From: Fonsecaea monophora
Lineage: Eukaryota; Ascomycota; Eurotiomycetes; Chaetothyriales; Herpotrichiellaceae
Direction: 5' to 3'
Assembly (NCBI RefSeq): GCF_001642475.1
Contig: NW_019174024.1
Coordinates: forward strand, 59,068 to 123,067
Length of the DNA: 64,000 nucleotides
Shown one piece after another: positions 53,773-64,000 of the stretch. A program made the translations under genes and the position numbers. Under the pieces are notes generated by a model. It saw nothing but the letters and a program-made list of their open reading frames with translations. It ran no database searches and was not told where the DNA came from. Within the stretch, counting starts at the first letter, position 1; each line of letters opens with the position of its first letter.

Positions 53773-53852
53773 CTCCACCAGGAAGCGAGATCGAGATCAC
53801 AACCGAGGACAGATAACACGTGTAAGATAAGGAATGCAAGAGATGTAGAATA

Positions 53853-54949
53853 TCAATTTCGCACTGCAGCCGCTTCGTTGGATTTCAGCCAGGGGAAAAC
53901 TGTGGGGACCGCATAGTCTCTTCTCCGCGGGTCAGTATCTGAACGTCCAGGATGTGGTCCGCTTAACGCACCTCCAAGGGACGTGTGACTGCCCGGAGAG
54001 GTTGGCGGTGCTCCGAGACGGTCCTGCCCATAGCTGCCAACTGTGTCGACCGGTCGGTGTAGACTTGTAGGCGAACGATCCCTCAGTCCGGTTTCGATCA
54101 GGAGCCCTTCGGCAGTGATAGACGGCAATCGTGTTCCCGAGATGTTAGATTCGGGCGAGAGTCGTGACGCCGTCTGGACAGTAGATCCTGGTCCTGTGCT
54201 GGCGATCGTGTGCGGCGGGGGGACTGGATCAAACGTCCCCGACGATGTCGAGGAGCGCGAGGGTGCTGGAGCGTGTGGGCTGGGCACGGGGAGTGGAAGG
54301 ATGATGCGGCCTCCCGATGCTGCCAGGCTCGACTCGGACTTGAGTAAAGCAGGAGGGAGGAAATTTTGATCTGTTTCCGCCGTCTCGGAACCGTTATTTG
54401 ACACCGCGGTATCCTGTTACAACAAATTAGCAACGTAGCCACGTGCAGGCTCGATCAGCAGCAAGAAGATAGCCTTACGATGTCACGCGCTTCCTCGATC
54501 AAGGCGCGTACCTCTGGCGACACCATTGGCAAGATCTCATTGAGAAGGCTCTCATACCGCGCCAAACGCCGCGAGGTTGCTGTGAGGTCCTCTGCAGTCC
54601 TGGAGAGTGGGGGGTTTTCAATGGTCAGCATCTACATTCGCAAGCAAGCACACTCATCAATGGGGGCTGAAGTTGCAAAAGCTTACTTCCGCTTCCTCCA
54701 GCCCTTGCCGTAGCCATAGTAGCAAGCGGTGCCTGTGTGAAGGCACCTCCGACATGCAGGCCTGGAACCATCACACTTCGTCTTCCGCTCGCGACATGGT
54801 TCGCAAGCGTGACTGGTTCGAGCCCGTTCAGGTTTGTCCCATGCCGAGTTGCTTGGCCGTGAAATGGGCAACGAGGTACTTTTGGTGACACCAGCGGGAG
54901 ACGCGGTAGAAGGTGGAGACAGGCCACTGGTGGTATTGCCAGGCTTCAT
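53853..54949 (-). CDS. Short Zn2Cys6 protein, effector domain missing or unannotated
   Basis: Exons 54949-54687, 54599-54479 and 54413-53853 encode 314 residues if the frame ends at 53853. Introns of 87 and 65 nt have donors GTAAGC and GTAAGG, the second with a GCTAAT branch. The zinc cluster is complete: Cys49, 52, 59, 66, 69 and 76 (HACEPCRERKTKCDGSRPAC, RRCLHTGTAC), followed by GYGKGWRKRK and a helical dimerisation-like segment (TATSRRLARYESLLNEILPM, VSPEVRALIEEARD). The rest is a Pro/Ser-rich linker. No fungal effector domain follows, which is short for this class. The gene may continue through an intron into the interrupted frame at 53203-53772, or be truncated. ATG 54949 is the first in frame. 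Confidence 0.7.
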
Positions 54950-57203
54950 GGCTGAATTTTGCCGAGGCTCACAGGGGGGTTTCTCGGGGGAAGAGATCAA
55001 GGCATACGGGTATCAATATCTGGATGCAGCGATCTAGAGGTAGCGAAATGTCTAAACCGACAGACGAGAATCGAGTTGTGGAGAGACCCTTTTGCAGCGG
55101 CGGTGCGCTGATGTAGGAGCAAAGGAAGGAAGAAAGGAGCCAAGCTAGAAACTTCGGAAGAAGATGGTGAGGATATCAACGGGTAGATGTATCAAGCTGC
55201 AAGATGCGTGCGGCCGATCTCGTGGTACTAGGATATTCGGAGGAGGGAAAAAGGGTGGAGAGCGAGGCGAGTGGATTCGATGGCGGACTTGCGCAAGTGT
55301 GGTAGGGCAACGCGGTAGACGGAGTCCCCCAGAGCGTTTCCAAAGGGGGGGAAAGAGGCGTTTGTTTAAGTGGTGAGAGAGAGACTAGCGAAGGGTGGAA
55401 TGGCGAAATTTCTGCTGGTTTCTGTGATCAGGACGATTTCTGTCAGTCAGTCAGTCAGTCAGCGAGCGCAGTCAGGCAGGCAAGTGGTCAAGTCACTCAG
55501 TCAGTCAAGCTGCGAAGCTGCGCAGCTGCGGAAAGACGGGTAGGTGTGATTCTAGGCGACCAAAGCATGGTCCCCAAGTAAATTATTGTCGTTGTACTGA
55601 CGCCAGACGCCGATGGTTGGGAGGGTCAATGGTTTGCCAGTTGGAAAATTGTAACGGATCGTGTGGTGGGCCGGCGGTGCTGGTCGGGACCCGGAAGGAT
55701 GGAGCATGAGACCCAGAACAAGCCAACGCAATAGACCGTGTCTGGATCCCCGTACCTTGCTGGAACTGTTCAAGGCCCCAAGGAATCCATAGGCTCGACT
55801 AGAACGTCTGTTTTGGAGACAAGCGAGCAAATTCGTTAGATCACGATTTTTTTGTTTTTTTGACGGGGTCGCTGTTATCGTATTGTGGTCTTGGTAATTC
55901 GGTACTGATACTTGCAAAACGGCGATCTCGGACCGAGGACGTGCCAGAGTAAAAGGGTTCGGAGATGGCGGGGGGGCGACAGAGAGATTTGTGGGTGGAT
56001 GCGCAAAGGACGGATAAGCTACGGGGAGAGACAGAAACGGGCAAGACAAAGAAGAGCAGGGGGAGGGAATAACGGTTTTGTGAGGGCTGAGTGGCTCTGT
56101 AGCATGACCTGTCGAGGGAGGGTGGGAGAGAAGGTGGGAACTGATGACTGGGGGCGAGAAAAGAGCCGTTGGTTCAAGATTCAGGGAGCAATGGGGGAAA
56201 AGTCTCACGCCCGCATATGAGAGGAATTCTAACGGCGAAAGACGGGGAACAGCCGTGGTTCTGGTTGGAAGTATGGTTTGTGCGCGTGTATTGTTACCTA
56301 GTAGGAATAGGAGAAGGCCAGTCAAGAGGCGAAGAATAATGGTGACGATCAAGAGGAGTGTGGGAAGGATTCCGAGAGAGGGTGCGGCGACGGACAGATC
56401 ACTTACTCAAAAGAGCCTAGAGAAGCGAATGGAAAGGCGAAAGGAGGGAAAAGAAAACATGAAGAAAATGAGAAAATGCTAAAGGGCAGAAAGTTGAGGC
56501 AGCAGGCGTGTTAGTGGTAGGAATAAACACAAACGTTTTTAATACCTTTGTAGACATATTACCTATGTAGGCTGGTCATTAATTGATACACACCGTGGTT
56601 CTGGCTGGGTAGATCCCCACGTACCTACTTGTAAGTACCAAGTACCTTAGGAGTACCTCAGGTGTATACCGAGTAATTAATGGCAGATAGAGTTGTTGCA
56701 ACGGCTGGCGGGCCGGGATCCGCCATGACAGATTGTACCGAGTACTGGGGGGCATCAGTAAATCAAATACCTATTTACTTATTAGCAGTGAGTAGATAAC
56801 TCGGGCGCTCAGTCAGGTACCAAGTGGCGGGTACCTGTACCTAACGGACGCAGTTCCTTTCCCCCAAAGACATCTGCTCTAGGCCCTACTCTAGGCCCCA
56901 CGAGTACAAGGAGGGACAGTTCCTTGGCGTCTCTCTGTTGCAGATGCTAGTGCAGATCTAGTCAACATCCATCTCTTTCTCATCTGCGGCCATCCCCGTC
57001 ACCCTGTACTTGTACTCGGTATTTGGTACATACTCCTCAGTCCATTTACTCTACGATACTCGTACTGTGCAATTAATTCTCAATGCAAGAAAGACGATAA
57101 GATGCATCCTCCCTGCTCAAATAAGATCTGACTGCTCGTTGCCTCGTCCACGTCATCCTCGTACTCGTCGCCACCACCACCGCCACCACTGCCACTGAAC
57201 ATC
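54950..57203. other. 2.25-kb intergenic region rich in short GTACCT-type words
   Basis: On the minus strand it is the long C/T-rich upstream region of the short Zn2Cys6 gene. An open minus frame at 55552-56352 begins only with TTG and is rejected. 56570-56840 is dense in TACCTA, GTACC, GAGTAC and AGGTAC words. A plausible leader for the next plus gene lies at 57000-57200. Confidence 0.5.
55443..55462. repeat. Tetranucleotide repeat (TCAG)5
   Basis: Five perfect TCAG units, followed by further loose CAGTCAAG words to 55510. Confidence 0.8.
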
Positions 57204-58129
57204 ATGTCATCATCTCATCTCTCTCCGAACATCCGACGTGGTATGTCCATCCTCCGCCCAAGTAGTTTGTATCGTTGACTCGTACGACTCACTGTGTACA
57301 TACTGACTGCTCCCAGGAATACACGCGTTAGCACTACCACATCGGCCTGGCCCGCTGGCTATTGGCCTCCTGTTCCTCTCCATTCAACTCCACTACAAAA
57401 TATTCAGCCGGATATAGCTTCCACAAATTCCACAAATGCCCATAGTTCCTCCTCTTCCTCGCTGCAGCCGCCTTTTCTCTTCCCTCATCCAATCATGCTC
57501 GGCTGGAGATCGGGAAATTTATCCAATATTTGCTCCACACTTTTCTTCTGGGTTCGGACAACAACCCCAGCATCGGATTTAAAATCCCTCTTGCTGTCTC
57601 CACAGGCCTCTTCTTAGCTCTACGGATCCTTACACTCGGGTGCGTTTACTACAAGTACGCCGTATTCCGAAATCGTGAGTTTCTACGCAGGTTCCAAGTC
57701 TACCTACGGGCACACTTGTTCTCTCCGCTCTTGTGGCGTCGGGGCCTGCATGCACCTCGCCTCATTCCATCACGCGACTGTCTGACGCATGGCATGAACC
57801 GACGGTGCTAGCACGAACTCGGAAAACATCAGGTCGCCTACAGCCACGTACAGCGCCCCCCCCTCAAACTGGGGTTGCTGAGTACCTACCGCTGAGTTCA
57901 AGAAATGTGTCAGAGTATCATTGTTTGACAAGCTCGATTGTGGCTCGTCCATCCTGACAAAAGAGAAACAGACAATTTGTCACCCTCCGCAGTCAGGGGC
58001 AGTCAGCGGAGCCTCTCGCCAAAAGGTACAATCTCATCCAACGAGTTTGAAGAGCTGGCTGCCTCGCAGATTCTAAAAGGCCTCGGTGATATCCACCTGC
58101 AGATACTTGTATCAATTACGCCTGTCTAG
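57204..58129 (+). CDS. Candidate three-exon small membrane protein, 126 residues, unknown
   Basis: Exons 57204-57240, 57468-57674 and 57993-58129 join in frame to 126 residues. Donors are GTATGT and GTGAGT. Acceptors are CTGCAG after a long pyrimidine tract and CCGCAG, with a CTGAC about 35 nt before. The chain has a short start (MSSSHLSPNIRRAAFSLP), an amphipathic part (LEIGKFIQYLLHTFLLG), one hydrophobic segment (IPLAVSTGLFLALRILTLGC) ending in VYYKYAVFRN, and a hydrophilic tail (SSNEFEELAASQILKGLGD). An alternative first acceptor at 57316, also with a CTGAC branch, would give a 45-residue protein ending at 57417. No family recognised. Third-exon acceptor choice is uncertain. Confidence 0.45.
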
Positions 58130-58536
58130 AGAGACTGTCAGGATGCAATTTTCCCTCCTCAACAAACTGGGCATCCTATGAAATGCCATCTTGGCCCTTT
58201 TGGGGAATCTTCGTTGACTCCACCTGCTCAGAACTCGAGCTGAAACTCCCGCTCCTATGGAAGAGATGTCCTTCAAAGACAAGTAAAGCTTGGTCAAGGT
58301 TTGGAATTTTCACCAACACGACCCAAACGAAGTTAGAACCAGCGGTAAGGTGCAACGACCTTAACCTTCTCGTCGCCGCGACACGTGAAAACCCCAATGG
58401 AAAAGGAATCCGGAAGCCAAAAACCACGGACAGCAAACACAACATCGAGCTTCATCGAGATTAAAAAGTCTAAAATACCGGTATGCATCTCTTCCTGCGT
58501 TTCAAACCGATTGCCATCTTCTCTCTGTCCACCCCT
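58130..58536. other. Intergenic gap
   Basis: 407 bp between convergent candidate genes. No feature seen. Confidence 0.45.
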
Positions 58537-58978
58537 TTATTGAATCTCATGTCTATCGCAAGGCCCAACTCCCGTCTCTTCCGCTAGATCTGTCTAAATG
58601 ACACTCATGACGTCGTCAAAGGTCGAAATCCGACAATAAGAACATCGGGTACTTACTCCCGATGGCTTGCTGCTCTCGATTTGCATGTGGGGAGCTTTCG
58701 ATAAAGTCAATGGGAGTTCTGCACCCAACGAACCAACAAAACGCCAGATTGATCCCGGATCGTGAGACAAACAAATACGCGCGTACAAACACAAACAGAG
58801 AAGCAGACTTTGCACCCTTCTTAGAAGAGGAAAAGGTCGCCCCAACATACTCTGCATGTGGTGTATGCGAAAACCACAACACAAGCACAATCACAAGCAC
58901 CCACGAAATCACCTGAAACGCCCACGCTGTGCAACACATCAACATCACCCCATGATTCCCTGGTTTCCCATCGCTCAT
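58537..58978 (-). CDS. Candidate small membrane protein, 124 residues, unknown
   Basis: ATG 58978 opens exon 1 (58978-58657). A perfect GTAAGT donor and a TTTAGACAG acceptor lead to exon 2 (58589-58537), 124 residues in all. Near the N-terminus is a hydrophobic helix (WAFQVISWVLVIVLVLWF). A second, weaker hydrophobic stretch (SASLFVFVRAYLFV) and INLAFCWFVGC follow, then a short hydrophilic end (NLAEETGVGPCDRHEIQ). No family recognised. It lies 133 bp downstream of the sterol glucosyltransferase stop on the same strand, so its promoter would overlap that gene's 3' end. It could be an artefact of the 3' UTR. Confidence 0.4.
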
Positions 58979-59111
58979 CGCAAACCCCTCCAGGACACTC
59001 AGTCATTTTGTATTTGTCCTGCTTTCTCCCTTTGTCCTACCCAAATCCAGCGTCGTACGTGTTTCGAATGATGATCTCGGCCTCTTATTGCCAACGATTT
59101 CGTCGTCTTGA

Positions 59112-62100
59112 TTACCGCTTGACACTCGCCTTTCTGACCGGTTCGACACCCTGCATAGCACCCAGCTTCACTCGATCCAGGCTTACTCGAGGCGCCCTCC
59201 CGCGCGCCGGGGTAGGACCTGTCCCCGTAGTGTCCCACTCCTGGATCCGGCGCTGTATGTCCGGATCGCTTTCGTCTCCGATGAATGTCCAGGACTCCTC
59301 AATGTTGCCGCCTTCATCGAGGTCAATAGCGGTAAGCCCAGCTGCTCCTCCAGCTGCTGCGGCGGCGCCCCGTTGTTGGATCGCGGCGCGGGCCCTGACT
59401 AGCGATCGTGCGTATTCGAGGTCGCGGTAGATTGCTTGAATGGCGGTTTGCACGCCGTTCTCCTGCAGCACAGCATTAGCACATCTCTTCACACACAAGT
59501 TCCGCTTCTTGTCCTCAAGAACAATACCAAGTGACTCATCATCCAAGGTAAAATGAAAAAAGGGAGATATCTCTCTCACCTTGCGAATCTGCTCTCCCAA
59601 CAACCTCGCCTTCACAATCATCCGCTCGCTGTGCGTCGCCTCCCAAAGCGCCCTTGAGAACACGCTTACGTTGACCTTCTTCAAGCAGATACCCACGCCG
59701 AGATCCTCCACTCTCGATCCAAAAAAGAACTGGTCCCCGAAAAACGGTTTCACCACCGTCGGAAGTCCCGCTCGGAGACTGGCGCCGGTGGTCCCCGCGC
59801 CGCCGTGATGGCACGCCGCATCAATCTGGCGGAACAACCAGTCGTGCGGCGCGGACTTGATCTGGAAAATGTCCGGGGGCAGCGGAACCTCAGTCTTGAG
59901 AGCTTGCGGATCGCCGAGGCGATCGGACCAGCCCTTGGAGAGGATGCAACGCACGTCGGCCTTGAGGACCGAGTCCACGACTGTCTTGGTGAGTGCGGCG
60001 GGATCAGAGACGACGATGCTTCCGAACCCAATATACACCAGCTTTTTCTTGTCGTCTCGAGCCTTTTTGATGAAATCGGTCAGTTCGCTAGGTGGCGTCC
60101 AGTCCGAGGCTTCGTCAAGAAACCAGTAGCCCGTCACTCTGACCCAGTCACTATAATCCAGAGGCGGTGCCACCACATGCGGGCTGAAATTGTACAAGAA
60201 GGGCACTTTGTTGGGCTGCATCTTGTCGAGATTGGTGCTCCTCAAGCCTAATTCCTTCTTGCGCCAGCGATTGACTTGTCCCGCAATAGCCTTCCAGAAC
60301 ACATTATCGAACATGACGTATGAATAGTAGTTGTACGCTCCCCCTATTTTGTGTTCCGGAACGGCAAAGGCGTGCGGATATGCACGCGTGCGCGTCCACG
60401 GCATAGTGAATGCGCGAAAGTAAGGGATGCCCAGGGCTTCGGCGATATGGATGCCCGCCATGGCTGAAGGTGATTCGATCAATAGATCCGACTCTTGACA
60501 TGCAGCCCAGGCTGAAGTCAGAAGTTCGTCGATCCATGTGCGGAACTTGGCCGAGGCTTCTCGTAGAAACGAGTATGTAAACATGCCATTCTCAACACAG
60601 ATGCGCATCAGCTCGGCCGGGTCACCATCCACAGGTCTGAAATCAATCCCATGCTTCTGGATCCAGGGGCCAAACTCAGCATGCGTGGCGATACGCGGCC
60701 GGTGGCCTTCTGCTAGGAGGCCCTTGCACAAGGCAATATAAGGCTGCACGTCGCCTCTTGAGCCAATTGTGAGACACGTAATGCGAAGTGAATCACTAGG
60801 TTTGGACAAGTTGATGATAGAGGAGCGAGGGTCGTCGAACAGCACTGGGCCCGAAGGCTCCTCATCCTTGTGGCTGTAGATAGCTTCAGCTGTATCGGGC
60901 AAGACCAGAGCATGATCACCAGTTGTGGAGGAACGACGGGCTTCTTGAAGCTTGCGGTGCTCTTCTTTGGCGATTTCTGCGTCATCTTCATCTGCCTTTG
61001 CAAGGACGCCCGATTCTGCCATATATCGAGCTGTTTCCAGACTGTGCAGTAGCGTCACTGTGCAGTCATCTCGATGTTCGGCCGAGCTGAATTCGAAGAA
61101 TAATTCCTCGTGACCGCGAATCACCAAGACTAGACCGTGATAGCCGAACCGGAAGCCTTTCTCCTTATCGACGTTCTCAATGTCTTTCAATGGGAGAACC
61201 AGCTTTGTCCGCGTCCCAGGTAGGAGACTTCGAAAGCAGAATTTCCGATTGCTGATGTATATCTTGCCGTACAGGGGGAGCACGCGGTGCAGGAACCCGA
61301 AGTAAGTTGCTTGTAGTTTTTCAGTGACAGGCAATGCGAAATGTGCGCGAAAGCGATCGCCATGGCCGACGTTGGCTTCTTCATCTTCGGGATCGACGCC
61401 TCTGTCATCAGGGACGACACCCTCGTTTTCTCCATAGTGCTTCCTACTCCCCGCCCACATACCCGATACTTTCTCCAGATATGACATAGACTCGGTGGCG
61501 AGAAGTTTTCTCATTGAACTGGACCGGCTTTTGAGGTAGTCGGCGAAAGCTCCAGCTCGTTGCAGAGGGTAAGATCCGGCTTTCACAAGATCCTGAAGAG
61601 TGGGTGAGGAACTGTCCCTAACATAATTTTTGCCGGGTTCTAGTTCTGACGAGAGGTATTCATGTTGAACATTCCCCCGGCGGTCTGTGTGTGGCTGATG
61701 AGTGCCTCGGATCGGGACGGGAAACGTATCTCCTCGCTGTGGAGAGCTTGACAGGATTGTCCCCCCTTCTGATGATTTTCTCGTAGGTTCAGTAGATATA
61801 GATGCCAAAGTTTCCATTCGGTGAACGGCCGGCTGGTGAAAAACATCGCTCCTTGTCAAGATTTGGCTAGCGGACATTTGTGCTTCTGCGCGCGGCGATA
61901 AGGGCGCGGTAGACGAGTCTGTTTCCTTGTCGATAGATTGGACATATGAATCTTCAGAGTCGTGATGTCTCGCTAACGGTGATTGGGTCGTTCGCTTGGA
62001 GTTGCTCGCCTCGAGACGACTCGTACTTCCACTTCTGCGGCCTCTTTCGAAACTGGCACGACCGTATTCCCCCGTAAACTCGTTGCTAGAACGTGAAGGA

Positions 62101-63742
62101 CTATTGCCGCGAGGAAACTCTCCGCTTATTCTCGGAGATAGTCTACCATCATTTCCGACAGAGAATGGGATCAGAGTAGCTCTGACACTGTCTTTGAGAG
62201 GAGGACTCGATTGAGCCCTTGGACTCCCGGCGACAACATCGGAAGAAGTCCGATGTGGGATTGGTCTAGGTCGGGGGCTGGACCAAGGCTCGACCTTTCT
62301 TGTCGGCGAAAGTACATCTTCCGACGTCCTCCTAGCTGGAGCCTCGGTGATCAGGCTTCCGAGAACGTGGAGTGCATCTTGGCCAAAGCTGAAGAAGGAG
62401 AAGAAATACTGTAAAAGTCAGCGTCGCGCTAAACAAGGATTGGTAAGATAAGGGCCCTTACTTCATCGATAGCGTAGGAATCCTCGCTTTCAATCACTCT
62501 GATCTTGACCGTCTCTGCGAATTCGACCACCGGGCTCTCCTCGAAATCAATGATGTTCTCCACTGGTAAGGAAATCTTGACGCTGTCACCATCATTGTGA
62601 GAGCGGAAGATTGTCTTCTGAAGAGTCTGCACCCATTCCTTAGCGCTCGAAGTGGTATCTGCTCGAAAGTGATATGTGCGATGGTCTGTCGTGACAGAGA
62701 AATCTTTGCAGTCCTTGGACTTGCCTTTGTCCTTCTCGGTGGAGAGATTAGCAGATATGCCATATCTGAGGTCGATATTTCCGGAAGGGAAATAGAGGTT
62801 TGAGGCATCGGAGTGGTAGGACAGTACATCCCCTTTGAGGGAAAACCAGTATCTTTTGTATTTGGAAGTCGTCCTGCCCTTCTTTGAGAGATATCCGGTT
62901 TTGACAACGGTGTGCGACTTCTTGGGCAGATAGGCATAGAAACAAATGTGTTGCTTTGTGATGTAAAGATAGCCCTGTAGGAGCACGCTCTGCAATAGCC
63001 AACACGGATATTCTGCCACCACGGGCTCGGGCTCTTCAAACCCGAAGATTTCCATCAGCCGTGTCGCAAGAAGAGTCTGCGGCGTCGATACGCCTCTGCT
63101 TCTAGACCTCAGGGCTGTAGGAGATGGTTGCATAGGATCTTGACCTTCCGCACTCTCTTGGAACTGGGCCTCTGCAGTTATCAAGCGACTGAGAACAGGT
63201 GCATCTCGCGGATTGCTCCTCGAAGACTCGGAGGTCACATCGCTTCCAGGACTTGGATCTTGTTGGGGCGTGCCCTCTTTCCTCCGGATCGATCGTCCTG
63301 TGAGACGTGGCAACGACTGGACTAATCGCTGACTTGAAAGACGCTTGCTCTTCTTGTCACTGCTACTTTTATCGTCCTTTGTTGCCACAGATTGTGTCTC
63401 TTTTGACCCTGTCTCTGAAGTAACCGGGAGGGATGCATCATCGGTGGCTGTCTGTGCTTGTTCCTCCGGGATCTCATCTTCACTATCGCTAGACTCGTCA
63501 AATCTCGTGTTGAAGTCGGTTCGCGACCCGGCGGCCGCGATCATGGAAAAGATGGATTGATTCATGTATTGGGCAGGCATATTTGAGCCTCGATTGGGGG
63601 CCGTCACGTCTTCTTGGGCATCGTCTCCCAGGCGCAGGCGAGACGGGATGTGTGATGAAGGGAGGCGATGAAGGTTTGTGTGTCGCGTCTGAAGTTTGCG
63701 GAGGCCGCTCTTCTTGGGCGGAGGAGATTCGAGGTTCGACAT
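59112..63742 (-). CDS. ATG26: Sterol 3-beta-glucosyltransferase, Ugt51/Atg26 type
   Basis: Three exons (63742-62462, 62408-59580, 59462-59112) encode about 1486 residues. Introns are 52 nt (GTAAGG, TTACAG) and 117 nt (GTGAGA, GCTAAT, CTGCAG). The second is a multiple of three without stops, so it looks like coding sequence unless compared with the family. Order of parts: disordered N-terminus; GRAM (about 227-280, LATRLMEIFGFEEPEPVVAE); PH (about 285-390, GYLSKKGRTTSKYKRYWFSL); Ser-rich linker; second GRAM (about 775-890, FALPVTEKLQATYFGFLHRV); GT28/UGT domain (from about 970, TIGSRGDVQPYIALCKGL). The UDP-sugar site is HHGGAGTTGASLRAGLPTVV about 1294. It transfers glucose from UDP-glucose to ergosterol. 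In some fungi Atg26 is required for pexophagy. Confidence 0.95.
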
Positions 63743-63927
63743 CTTGTTCGCTCGTTGAGCTCTTGGGTGGCGCCGGTCAAGTTGACAAAGGGCTTTGGAT
63801 CCCTCAGTGTATGGCAGAAGTGCCCTTCTCAAAGTGTCGGCAACGCGTGAGGCATTTGGGCCAAGTGCACACTGTCAGCGTCCCCAGTGAGAGAGCAACG
63901 AGTCGCTGAGGGTCACAAGTTCACTGT

Positions 63928-63928
<1 letters not shown>

Positions 63929-63984
<56 letters not shown>
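63929..63984. repeat. Dinucleotide microsatellite (CA)28
   Basis: Twenty-eight CA units about 190 bp upstream of the sterol glucosyltransferase ATG. The rest of 63743-64000 is its upstream region with no gene. Confidence 0.9.
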
Positions 63985-63987
<3 letters not shown>

Positions 63988-64000
63988 CACATCTCCAGCT

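Noticed and set aside
41550..54949. A biosynthetic gene cluster (cupin, dehydratase, two Zn2Cys6 genes, Rds1-like gene)
   Set aside because: No polyketide synthase, peptide synthetase, terpene cyclase, P450 or transporter is present. Only the dehydratase/regulator pair has an arrangement suggesting joint control.
55552..56352. Minus-strand 266-codon frame with a signal-peptide-like start upstream of the short Zn2Cys6 gene
   Set aside because: It begins with TTG, the first in-frame ATG is near its end, and the composition (Pro, Ser, Leu) is what C/T-rich upstream DNA gives in any open frame.
1..64000. tRNA genes, CRISPR arrays, transposons or viral genes
   Set aside because: I looked for tRNA T-loop words, spaced repeats, transposase or reverse-transcriptase motifs and terminal repeats and saw none I could support. 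A tRNAscan-SE and repeat search would be decisive.

Overview
The window looks like a gene-dense stretch of nuclear chromosome from a filamentous ascomycete (Pezizomycotina). The evidence is compact protein genes on both strands, mostly 47-90 nt introns with GTRNGT-type donors and CTAAC/CTGAC branch sites, pyrimidine-rich leaders, three complete Zn2Cys6 regulators, and fungal orthologues such as GPI1, VPS41, TFB2, ARP6 and an ATG26-type sterol glucosyltransferase. A eurotiomycete (for example a black yeast) or dothideomycete is plausible, but I cannot fix the class. I saw no rRNA, tRNA, CRISPR array, transposon or virus.

Layout. 0-8.3 kb: 3' end of an NBR1-like autophagy receptor, an IFRD-family protein, a PAP2/AUR1-like membrane enzyme, and a newly assembled minus-strand gene of unknown function. 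8.3-16 kb: sparse. It holds a Fungal_trans_2-type regulator without a visible zinc cluster, a small cysteine-rich secreted protein and a possible zinc-ribbon microprotein. 16-32 kb: housekeeping core with GPI1 (and a small membrane ORF 19 nt upstream of it), a GPI-anchored Ser/Thr-rich wall protein, a DUF155 mitochondrial protein divergent from VPS41, and TFB2. 32-41 kb: a Zn2Cys6 regulator, a hotdog thioesterase, ARP6, an acidic tail-anchored protein and a 67-residue spliced microprotein. 41-55 kb has a more accessory character: a secreted cupin, a dihydroxy-acid dehydratase without an obvious mitochondrial presequence and divergent from a Zn2Cys6 regulator, an Rds1-like secreted ferritin-fold protein, a 65-residue spliced protein, and a short Zn2Cys6 protein followed by a coding-like frame with two TGA stops. 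55-64 kb: long intergenic leader DNA, two small candidate membrane-protein genes and the three-exon sterol glucosyltransferase gene.

How the genes work together. Several core products serve the endomembrane system: GPI1 (GPI anchor step 1), the GPI-anchored wall protein, PAP2/AUR1-like lipid chemistry, VPS41 (HOPS), NBR1-like receptor and ATG26-type enzyme (autophagy and sterol glucosides). They are not an operon-like cluster. The only arrangements that suggest direct co-regulation are the DHAD/Zn2Cys6 pair, the DUF155/VPS41 pair and the GPI1/small-ORF tandem. No PKS, NRPS or terpene cyclase is present, so the accessory block is not a complete biosynthetic cluster here.

Limits. All splice models were made by eye from frame, donor, branch and acceptor. 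Family names come from recognition of motifs, not from a search.
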